Below the pieces are notes generated by a model. That model saw nothing but the letters and a program-made list of their open reading frames with translations. It did no database searches and was not told the origin of the DNA. This document shows, one piece after another, positions 1-6,341 of a stretch of 21,622 bases of DNA (position 1 is its first letter; each line of letters begins with the position of its first letter). This stretch comes from an uncultured Eubacteriales bacterium. Lineage in GTDB: Bacteria > Bacillota > Clostridia > Lachnospirales > Lachnospiraceae. The stretch is taken from NCBI GenBank assembly GCA_900321145.1, contig ONVB01000009.1, positions 1-21,622 on the forward strand. Direction: 5' to 3'. Made by a program: the position numbers and the translations under genes.

Positions 1-34
1 CCTCTGATAATAATGCCAGTACTTTCTCTTCCAT
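1..34 (-). CDS. Start of a probable acyl/D-alanyl carrier protein (cut by window edge)
   Basis: Only the first 11 codons are inside the window, reading MEEKVLALLSE on the minus strand. The start is supported by an AAAGGAG ribosome site about eight bases upstream (+ strand 43-49). The fragment resembles the first helix of carrier proteins; the acyl carrier protein elsewhere in this window begins MFEKLRDIISE. It lies downstream of an MBOAT gene on the same strand, where DltC-type carriers usually sit in dlt-like operons. The carrier-protein call is an inference from context and 11 residues. The start codon itself is well supported. Confidence 0.5.
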   Translation of the reverse strand, partial: MEEKVLALLSE

Positions 35-72
35 TTTGTTTCTCCTTTCGTTTTTGCAGATGCCAGAGTAAT

Positions 73-116
73 AAGATTCCTCGCGTCATTCTGAGGGCGT
101 ATGCCCGAAGAATCTT
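73..116 (+). repeat. Intergenic hairpin repeat, copy A
   Basis: This is a copy of a dispersed element with the consensus GTGTCATTCTGAGGGCGTAA followed by GCCCGAAGAATCTT. It folds as a 5-bp stem (88-92 with 109-113), a GA/GA internal pair (93-94, 107-108), a 4-bp stem GGGC/GCCC (95-98, 103-106) and a four-base loop GTAT. The left flank AAGATTCCTCG (73-83) is a near inverted repeat of the right end CGAAGAATCTT. The element ends two bases from the stop codon of the MBOAT gene, inside the operon between that gene and the next one. Confidence 0.85.
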
Positions 117-118
117 TT

Positions 119-1687
119 TTAGTAATTCATATATACAAACCCGGCCGCATCATATCCGCCGCCGTACATACCGAATATCAGTACAAAGAATATGGCAAAG
201 AGGTAGAACGCCCACCTTACCACTATATTCTTCTTGTCTATCTCCTCGCGGAAGTTCACTCCCTTGTTCTGCTTTGACTCGATGAACACAAGGAAGACTA
301 TCAGCAGCACGCCGAGCCAGAAGTTCGGTCTGTCCAGGCCGTACTTATATACCGATTTATCCACGAGCTTCCATGGACCGAAGGCAACAAACTGCCTCTT
401 GATCACAACTCCTAAAGCCATAATGCTTCCCGAGAGCACTATCATACGGCTTATCAGGTAGAGTACGAAGGTTCTTAAGCGCTTGAAGGCCGTATAGCCC
501 TTGCCCGCGGGATCTATCTTGAGCAGTCCCGTGACCTTGAGCATAAGCTTCTTTAACTCGGGCGCCCAGACTGTCGAGATGATTATCAGCACGCCCCAGT
601 ACAGCCCCCAGATTATATAATTGATTCCGGTCCCGTGCCAGATTCCCGTAAGAAGCCATACTATAAGGAGCGGGATAACAGCCATAAATGCCTTGCCGGC
701 CCTCTTATTCTTCTTTCCTATGCTGCCGGATATCTTCAGCATGCGCGGATTTATGACTATGGGCATGTAGATATAGTCCTTGAACCACGTACCGAGTGTG
801 ATGTGCCATCTGCGCCAGAACTCGGCCGCGCTCTCCGAGAAGAACGGCTGCTTGAAGTTCTCCTCAAGCTTTATGCCAAGTGACTCCGAAGCGCCGAGCG
901 CTATATCTATGCAACCCGAGAAATCGCAATAGAGTGAAAATGCCGCGAACACGGTCGCCAAAAGCAGCATGGAACCGTACTCCGTCTTGTAACCGTCGTA
1001 CACCGTATTCACAAATACCGAAAGCCTGTCCGCTATACAGAGCTTCTTGAAATAACCCCAGAGCATCCTCTGAAGTCCGTGGCAGAAAGCTGTATAATCA
1101 AATCCTTTAGGATCCGACAGCTGCTTCTCGAAAGCCTGATACCTTGCTATAGGTCCCTCTAAGAGCTTCGGGAAAAACATGGTAAATGTAAGAAGCTTGA
1201 AGACATTCTTCTCGGCCCTGGTCTTTCTCCAATAAGTATCCGCAAGGTAAGCGACCAAAGACATGGTATAGTATGATATACCGAGCGGCACCAAAACCGG
1301 GATAACTCCCTCACCGAACAGCTTCGGCATGAGCCAGCTCTGGGTCTTGACGAAGACCAGCGCAAGCAGCATCAGGGCCACCGTAAGCCAGAGTATGTAC
1401 TTCGCACCCTTCTTGGCCTTGGCGTTATGCTTAGCCTTCTCCTCCTTTGTCGCTTCAGGGGAGAGAGCCGCGTCAAACTTCTCATATCTTTTGCCTATCG
1501 CTATACCGCCGACCCATGCAACAAGGCAGGCTCCTATCGCAAAGGGCAGAAGCTCCGGCCCGTAGGTACAGTAAAACCCTATACCGCCGGCGAGCAGTAT
1601 AAACCACTTCGCCTTCTTCGGCGTGACAAAGTATATTGCCGCATATATTAAAAATAACGGGAAAAATATATATTCCGTAAAACTCAT
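119..1687 (-). CDS. MBOAT-family membrane O-acyltransferase (DltB/AlgI-like)
   Basis: This 522-residue polytopic membrane protein belongs to the MBOAT family, which moves acyl groups (acetyl in AlgI, D-alanyl in DltB) across the membrane to an extracytoplasmic polymer. The diagnostic segments are present: RRWHITLGTWFKDYIY at residues 292-307 with His295, and the invariant second histidine in GIWHGTG at about 348-354 (His351). Length fits the family. The start is set by GAGGAT about nine bases upstream of ATG. It begins 21 bases after the SGNH gene and is followed by a probable carrier protein. A DltB-type role with that carrier or an AlgI-type acetylation role are both possible; acceptor and acyl group cannot be read from the sequence. 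No DltA-like gene is visible in the window. Confidence 0.93.
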   Translation of the reverse strand: MSFTEYIFFPLFLIYAAIYFVTPKKAKWFILLAGGIGFYCTYGPELLPFAIGACLVAWVGGIAIGKRYEKFDAALSPEATKEEKAKHNAKAKKGAKYILWLTVALMLLALVFVKTQSWLMPKLFGEGVIPVLVPLGISYYTMSLVAYLADTYWRKTRAEKNVFKLLTFTMFFPKLLEGPIARYQAFEKQLSDPKGFDYTAFCHGLQRMLWGYFKKLCIADRLSVFVNTVYDGYKTEYGSMLLLATVFAAFSLYCDFSGCIDIALGASESLGIKLEENFKQPFFSESAAEFWRRWHITLGTWFKDYIYMPIVINPRMLKISGSIGKKNKRAGKAFMAVIPLLIVWLLTGIWHGTGINYIIWGLYWGVLIIISTVWAPELKKLMLKVTGLLKIDPAGKGYTAFKRLRTFVLYLISRMIVLSGSIMALGVVIKRQFVAFGPWKLVDKSVYKYGLDRPNFWLGVLLIVFLVFIESKQNKGVNFREEIDKKNIVVRWAFYLFAIFFVLIFGMYGGGYDAAGFVYMNY

Positions 1688-1708
1688 CTATACTAATCCT
1701 CTTTTGAA

Positions 1709-4117
1709 TCAATCCTCTTTCAAGGGGGTTTTCTTCGGGTCGAACTTCATGATATCGACCTTCATGTTCGTAACGGTATCCCAAACAAGTATATATAATC
1801 CGCGCGTAGCGCCCGCGTACTCGACACCGTCCACGATGATAGAGCCCGCAGCTGTATTGTCGGCTCTTCCGCTGCTCATGTCATACATTATATGTTCAGT
1901 CACACCCTCATCGGGATTTATCATTCCGGCAGCCGCGATAAGCCCGAATTTCTCGGCCTTATGCTCTCCTATCAGCTTTCCGTTTTCAAAGAGGCCTATG
2001 TATGAATCTCCCTCGGCGATCTGTGAGAGTTTGCTGAGTCCGAGTTCTTCAAGCCCGGCTCTCGTCTTCTCTCCGATCCCTTCACCGACCTTGCCCTTGG
2101 CCATGATAAATACTTCATATCCGTCCTTTTTAAGCACCTCGGTCAGGTAAGTGATCAGATCCGTATTTCCGACCTCTTTCCTGAGCTGTCTTATAAAGCG
2201 CTTTGCATCCGATCTTCTGTTATAGAGATAAAGCTTTTGAAGCTGCTCCGGAAGCTCGCTGAAGCTCTTTCCCGCCTCAAGCGCCTCTTTTAAATTATTC
2301 TCATAATCATATCCGGTTCGATAAGAAGTCTCTCCGGTATCAAATACGGCCCTGTCAACTGTTCCGCCGATCATCCTGTCGAAAACGACTATATTCAACC
2401 CCTGATCGTTGATACATTTCTGTTCCCCCTCAAGATGTACAGATGCCCTGTCAGTCTCGTTGGATACACCGCTTACAACCTTAAATACGGTTCCGTCGCA
2501 GAGCTTTCCCTCAAGCTTGATATAATCCTCGGGAGCCGCAAACCTTATTTCACGCGCTTTTCTTACATCGTCAAAGGTAAGCTGCTCTGCCTGTTCTATA
2601 GGGGATACGTCCGGGTCGTCGGCCCATTTGGCGATCATGTTGTAATCAGTCTCGTCCTCAAGCTCTAAGTCCTCTTCCACCATCTGTTCCTTCTTCGTAG
2701 GATTCTCGATTATCTCCTCGTACATCACATGCCCGTTGTCGATGACCGCCGCATACGAATCGTAGGCCTTAAGCTCGGACAGCTTGACAAGGCCGAGCTC
2801 CTTAAGCTGCGCTCTCTGCTCCTTGTTGAGCTTTGATGCCGCGTCTCCCTTGACAGCGATAAATGATGAAAAGCCCGTGTTTGTGATGGTCTTCCTTATG
2901 TAATCAACCGGATCCTCGGCATCCCTCAAATACATAACATCTATAGATCTGGCATGATAATCGGCAAGCTGCTTTTCGAGGTGCTCGTAACCCTCTTTGC
3001 CCCTCACGTCCGTAGCGCCGCACTCCTCGGAAAGGTACTTACCGAGCCAGGCGGTAAACTTTGATGCCCCGTAGAAATTCAAGTGTCCGTTGTCCACATT
3101 ATCCGTGGCACGCACATACCCAACCTCACTTAAGTAAGGCTCGAAGTTGAAATCAAAGAACGGGATACCGTTTTTGTCCGCAAGCTGCTGGATGGTATTG
3201 TGCGCAGGTATTCCAACTCCCTGTCCCGGAGTCTTGTATATGATCAGATTCAAGTTCTTTTCCTTGCAGAAATCTATGATCTTCTGCATATAGTACAGCG
3301 ACTCTGTCTTGAAGGGAACCGTCTCGTCGCCGTATTCCGGGTTGAAGTTCGGTATCTCCATATCATCATATTCATGATTCTCATAGTACGCTGTTGAGGT
3401 ATTAAAGAAATAACCCCTCAGGTAATCCTCGGCCGCATACCCGCTCCTGTCAAAATCAATAGCCGCAAGACTGTTCCACCTGCTGTGATATGCAAAAAGC
3501 GGGAAAAGATGTGTTATGGTCTCGTTGATATCATCGTTATACTCATAAACCGCCTGCACCTTCAATGGCGAGAGCTTCATCGGATCGATGGCTGCCTCGT
3601 ACCACTCGATCTTTTCATTCTTCCTCAAAATGGACACGTCCATGCACACATTCTTCAGTGTCTCACCGTGAAGCCTGTACGCTTCACGCAGCCAGAAGTA
3701 AGAAGCAAGAACCGGCTGTCCCGAAGAACCGAAGTCATATGCGCTGATCCCGTAATCCTCATACATCTGCATAGGGATGGCCGAGTGGAACGCTATGCTG
3801 GCCCCGAGGACCGCAGTCTCTATGGTATTCTTTGGTTCATCGTAGAAGTTTCTTCTTTTCACATAGCTGTTCTGCCTTGAAATCTCAGGCATAAAGAACT
3901 TATTTGCAAAGAAAAAGAGTACAAGAAATAAACCCGTAAATAAAACTATCCGTAAAAAAGCGCCGCCTGCGGAGACCTTTGTCTCCGCAGCCACGCTTTC
4001 ATCCGCAACCTTTGCTGATTTTATTTTTTCTTTTGCTTTCGTCATGGTACCGGCAGAAGCCTCGCTGCCTGCCTTGATATCCCTGACTTCGTTTTGTTCC
4101 TTTGATCCTGTCTTCAT
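1709..4117 (-). CDS. Membrane-anchored SGNH-hydrolase-like protein with permuted ILEI/PANDER domains
   Basis: This 802-residue protein has a charged 50-residue cytoplasmic tail, one membrane segment (about 54-72) and a large outside region. Residues about 100-365 look like a DltD/AlgJ/AlgX-type SGNH domain: LGASIAFHS with candidate nucleophile Ser107, GSSGQP at 130-135, and the Asp-x-x-His pair D342/H345 in DNGHLNFYGAS. The C-terminal half holds ILEI/PANDER (FAM3-type) segments in unusual order: a C-terminal half at 403-470, an N-terminal half at about 556-594, a C-terminal half at 637-716, and a final N-terminal half at about 756-794. A GDAASKLNKEQRAQLKELG-type core followed by a DSY motif recurs in both C-halves. 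The ribosome site at this start is weak, and the 13-base gap from the upstream gene suggests translational coupling. Expected role: accessory or transferase partner of the MBOAT. Confidence 0.85.
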   Translation of the reverse strand: MKTGSKEQNEVRDIKAGSEASAGTMTKAKEKIKSAKVADESVAAETKVSAGGAFLRIVLFTGLFLVLFFFANKFFMPEISRQNSYVKRRNFYDEPKNTIETAVLGASIAFHSAIPMQMYEDYGISAYDFGSSGQPVLASYFWLREAYRLHGETLKNVCMDVSILRKNEKIEWYEAAIDPMKLSPLKVQAVYEYNDDINETITHLFPLFAYHSRWNSLAAIDFDRSGYAAEDYLRGYFFNTSTAYYENHEYDDMEIPNFNPEYGDETVPFKTESLYYMQKIIDFCKEKNLNLIIYKTPGQGVGIPAHNTIQQLADKNGIPFFDFNFEPYLSEVGYVRATDNVDNGHLNFYGASKFTAWLGKYLSEECGATDVRGKEGYEHLEKQLADYHARSIDVMYLRDAEDPVDYIRKTITNTGFSSFIAVKGDAASKLNKEQRAQLKELGLVKLSELKAYDSYAAVIDNGHVMYEEIIENPTKKEQMVEEDLELEDETDYNMIAKWADDPDVSPIEQAEQLTFDDVRKAREIRFAAPEDYIKLEGKLCDGTVFKVVSGVSNETDRASVHLEGEQKCINDQGLNIVVFDRMIGGTVDRAVFDTGETSYRTGYDYENNLKEALEAGKSFSELPEQLQKLYLYNRRSDAKRFIRQLRKEVGNTDLITYLTEVLKKDGYEVFIMAKGKVGEGIGEKTRAGLEELGLSKLSQIAEGDSYIGLFENGKLIGEHKAEKFGLIAAAGMINPDEGVTEHIMYDMSSGRADNTAAGSIIVDGVEYAGATRGLYILVWDTVTNMKVDIMKFDPKKTPLKED

Positions 4118-4130
4118 CTATTACACTGCT

Positions 4131-5549
4131 CTACTTATACAGACTCTGCGCCATGTCTGCGATCTCATCGGCCGACTGGTGCAGCGACTCTATCGTAGAA
4201 TCTATTTCCTCCATCTCTGCGCTTTCATCCGTAACATTTTCACTTATCTGATTCATCTTTGTCATCATATCCTTAACGGAGTCTCTCATCTCGTTAAGGA
4301 TCCTTGCGATGTCGTTCGTAGTCTCCTTGGTCGATGTCGAAAGCTTCTGAACCTCGGTCGCAACAACCGCAAAGCCCTTGCCCGCCTCGCCTGCGCGCGC
4401 AGCCTCGATGCTCGCGTTCAGCGAAAGAAGATTGGTCTGGTTCGCTATGCTTTGGATGCTCGTGATGATGTTCATGGACTCATCCACGGATTCCTCGATC
4501 CTTCTTGCGGACTCGGAAACGTCTGCCTGACTCTCCGCCATCTCCTGCATCTGCCTCGTGGCAAGATCGACCGTCTTGGCTATCTCCGATATGCCCGAAG
4601 TAAGTGACTCTATGTTCGGCGCCATCTCCTGCCTGAAGCGGATCGCATTTCTCTTCTGCTCGGTTATATCAAGTATGGTTCCTGCAGCCATAAGGGGAGT
4701 TGTCTTGTCCGATGACCACACAACCATGCTCGATGCACGTACCCAGATATACTCTCCGCTCTTGTGGAGCATCCTGTACTCCATATCAAACACGGTCTTT
4801 CCCGTGGGATCCGTAAGCTGTCTGCCTATATTATCAGATGCCATCTGCACATCATCCGGATGCATCTTGGTTATCCACGAGGACATAACATCCGGGAAGT
4901 CCGGTCCCGAGTAACCTAAAATCTTCTTGAACTGCTGCGAAAATACCATCGGGGATTCTGGATCGTCTATGGCATACTTCGTCAGATCCATACTCCAGCT
5001 TCCCTCGAGCATCATAGTCTCAACTGCGTTCGAACGCCTCTGGCTTACCTCGAGTATCTCCGCATTTTTTCTCTGTTCATCAACATCCGTAAATGTACCG
5101 ATGAACACGATCGGTGTTCCGTCCTTCTTTCTGATGCAGGAGCCTGCCGCATGGAACCAGCGGTACTCTCCGTTCTTCATAAGAAGTCTGTAATCTATAT
5201 CATACTTAGTGCGATTTGTCCTGTCCGAAGCGGCCGCACCGAACGCTCCGTATGCTGCCTCCACATCATCGGGATGAATAAGCTTTCCCAACGAATCCAG
5301 GGTATCCGGGAGTTCCACCTTGCTATAGCCGAGCATACGTCTGAACTCATCACTGTATATCGCAGTCTGCTGATTGCCCTTTTCGTCATATACCGCCTTC
5401 CAAAGCCCGAGATGGGTATCGTTATTTATAGCTTCAAGCTCCCTCTCCAATACCTCGTTTTGTTCCTTTACTTCCTCAAGCTCCGCCTGCAGTGCGTATA
5501 TCTGCTGCTGAAGCTCGCCGTCCGCTCCCGCGTTTCTTTTCCCAAACAT
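4131..5549 (-). CDS. Soluble PAS-PAS methyl-accepting chemotaxis-type signal transducer
   Basis: This 472-residue protein has no membrane segment. Order: a short coiled coil (about 12-44), a PAS domain with PAC (about 47-160, HPDD at 92-95, DVDEQR at 155-160), a second PAS domain with PAC (about 183-300, HPDD at 230-233, DITEQKR at 294-300), then a short MCP signalling domain (about 305-472). The near-invariant hairpin tip QTNLLSLNASIEAARAGE (371-388) identifies the family and is the part that binds CheA/CheW. The chosen start has GAGGGGGT upstream; the reading frame is open 32 codons further, but that stretch contains the promoter and has no ribosome site. It is the first gene of the acylation operon, 13 bases before the SGNH gene. 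PAS ligands (redox, oxygen, small molecules) cannot be told from sequence. Confidence 0.9.
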   Translation of the reverse strand: MFGKRNAGADGELQQQIYALQAELEEVKEQNEVLERELEAINNDTHLGLWKAVYDEKGNQQTAIYSDEFRRMLGYSKVELPDTLDSLGKLIHPDDVEAAYGAFGAAASDRTNRTKYDIDYRLLMKNGEYRWFHAAGSCIRKKDGTPIVFIGTFTDVDEQRKNAEILEVSQRRSNAVETMMLEGSWSMDLTKYAIDDPESPMVFSQQFKKILGYSGPDFPDVMSSWITKMHPDDVQMASDNIGRQLTDPTGKTVFDMEYRMLHKSGEYIWVRASSMVVWSSDKTTPLMAAGTILDITEQKRNAIRFRQEMAPNIESLTSGISEIAKTVDLATRQMQEMAESQADVSESARRIEESVDESMNIITSIQSIANQTNLLSLNASIEAARAGEAGKGFAVVATEVQKLSTSTKETTNDIARILNEMRDSVKDMMTKMNQISENVTDESAEMEEIDSTIESLHQSADEIADMAQSLYK

Positions 5550-5616
5550 AAAATACCCCCTCGTTAGTAATATCATACAGTAAAAATCAAGTCCGATATA
5601 AACAAAATATGTTTGA

Positions 5617-5645
5617 ATTATACTATACTTTATAGGGTTTTGCAA
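5617..5645 (-). promoter_or_regulatory. Sigma-A promoter of the PAS-MCP/SGNH/MBOAT operon
   Basis: On the minus strand TTGCAA (5640-5645) and TATAAT (5617-5622) are separated by 17 bases. The start of transcription would be about 60 bases before the ATG at 5549. I see no other clear promoter in the operon down to the left edge. Confidence 0.75.
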
Positions 5646-5707
5646 GGTAAAACGGACAGCCGCCTGCGGTCAATAAAAAACCATACAAATATCCGGATAC
5701 TTTTTTC

Positions 5708-5736
5708 TTGACATGCGGGCAAGAATTTGGTATTAT
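5708..5736 (+). promoter_or_regulatory. Strong sigma-A promoter of the tRNA operon
   Basis: TTGACA (5708-5713) and TATTAT (5731-5736) are 17 bases apart, followed by the Ser-Asn-Cys tRNA genes. A perfect -35 box suits stable RNA genes. Confidence 0.88.
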
Positions 5737-5741
5737 AGTCG

Positions 5742-5781
5742 AGCGTGCGACGCACGCTGTTGGTATAAGGTTGTCTTATCC
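5742..5781 (+). other. Two hairpins in the 5' leader of the tRNA operon
   Basis: AGCGTGC and GCACGCT (5742-5748, 5752-5758) form a perfect 7-bp stem with a 3-base loop at the predicted 5' end of the transcript. A second stem pairs 5762-5769 with 5775-5781 with one bulged T. They may protect or present the pre-tRNA end; function is not shown. Confidence 0.55.
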
Positions 5782-5787
5782 GGCACT

Positions 5788-5875
5788 GGAGATGTACTCA
5801 AGTGGCTGAAGAGGCGCCCCTGCTAAGGGTGTAGGTCGTTCACGCGGCGCGAGGGTTCAAATCCCTCCATCTCCG
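5788..5875 (+). tRNA. tRNA-Ser(GCT)
   Basis: The 88-base gene has acceptor arms GGAGATG and CATCTCC with discriminator G, anticodon GCT at 5822-5824, the long variable arm expected of class II tRNA-Ser, and the T-loop TTCAAAT. CCA is not encoded. It reads AGC/AGT codons and is the first gene of the operon. Confidence 0.95.
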
Positions 5876-5879
5876 TCAA

Positions 5880-5951
5880 TCCTCGATAGCTCAATGGTAG
5901 AGCACTCGGCGAGTTCCGAGGGCCGCTGTTGGCTCGACGGATGAACAATAA
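5880..5951 (+). pseudogene. Degenerate tRNA-Asn copy
   Basis: The first 31 bases (5880-5910) are identical to the intact tRNA-Asn that follows (5952-5982). The rest has diverged: the anticodon loop is 6 bases (CGAGTT) with no GTT, the T arm does not pair, and the acceptor 3' strand is missing. The block is exactly 72 bases, the length of the intact tRNA, and abuts it without spacer. It cannot form a normal tRNA. Confidence 0.8.
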
Positions 5952-6023
5952 TCCTCGATAGCTCAATGGTAGAGCACTCGGCTGTTAACCGAGGGGTTGT
6001 TGGTTCGAGCCCAACTCGGGGAG
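5952..6023 (+). tRNA. tRNA-Asn(GTT)
   Basis: The 72-base gene has acceptor arms TCCTCGA and TCGGGGA, discriminator G, anticodon stem CTCGG/CCGAG with loop CTGTTAA (anticodon GTT), and T arm GTTGG-TTCGAGC-CCAAC. CCA is not encoded. It is the second intact gene of the tRNA operon. Confidence 0.95.
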
Positions 6024-6062
6024 TTTTGAGCACGTTGGTTCGCCCGACGTGCTCATACTAAT

Positions 6063-6192
6063 GTGCTCATAGCAGTACAAGTCTACTAAACTCGAGCTTC
6101 GCACAGCTTGCTCTCGTTAAGGGACTTGCATGCATCGCACGTAAGACGCTGACTTCGGCCTTCGGCTCGTCACCGCCTAAGTGCTCATAGCA
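6063..6192 (+). repeat. Structured spacer bounded by direct repeats GTGCTCATAGCA
   Basis: GTGCTCATAGCA occurs at 6063-6074 and again at 6181-6192, 118 bases apart. GTGCTCATA also occurs a third time at 6049-6057, as the right arm of a hairpin whose left arm starts at 6028. The enclosed stretch has its own pairing potential: AAGTC with GACTT, CGAG with CTCG, and TGAC-GCC-TTC-GGC-GTCA near 6151-6172. It lies between tRNA-Asn and tRNA-Cys, has no ORF with a ribosome site, and no intact tRNA fold. Confidence 0.6.
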
Positions 6193-6193
6193 A

Positions 6194-6264
6194 GGTGCCA
6201 TAGCCAAGTGGTAAGGCGTGGGTCTGCAACACCCTGATCGTCGGTTCAAATCCGTCTGGCACCT
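6194..6264 (+). tRNA. tRNA-Cys(GCA)
   Basis: The 71-base gene has acceptor arms GGTGCCA and TGGCACC, discriminator T, anticodon GCA at 6226-6228 in loop TCTGCAA, and T-loop TTCAAAT. The U73 discriminator is typical of tRNA-Cys. Last gene of the operon. Confidence 0.95.
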
Positions 6265-6266
6265 CT

Positions 6267-6299
6267 AAAAAAGAGACGCAAGCTCGCGTCTCTTTTTTT
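6267..6299 (+). terminator. Rho-independent terminator of the tRNA operon
   Basis: AGAGACGC (6272-6279) pairs with GCGTCTCT (6286-6293), followed by a run of T. A-tracts on the other side make it potentially bidirectional, so it may also end the MATE transcript arriving on the minus strand. Confidence 0.92.
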
Positions 6300-6341
6300 G
6301 CTGTTTCGTCGGGTCCCGGCCATCACCGATGACCGGAGCTC

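Noticed and set aside
5550..5645. Longer N-terminus for the PAS-MCP protein
   Set aside because: The extra 32 codons cover the promoter boxes and have no ribosome site, while the ATG at 5549 follows GAGGGGGT.
5880..6023. Phage or island attachment site formed by the duplicated tRNA-Asn end
   Set aside because: The duplicated part is the 5' half, not the 3' end normally used by integrases, and no integrase or foreign cargo is present.
6067..6249. Short ORF over the tRNA spacer and tRNA-Cys
   Set aside because: It overlaps an intact tRNA and has no ribosome site.
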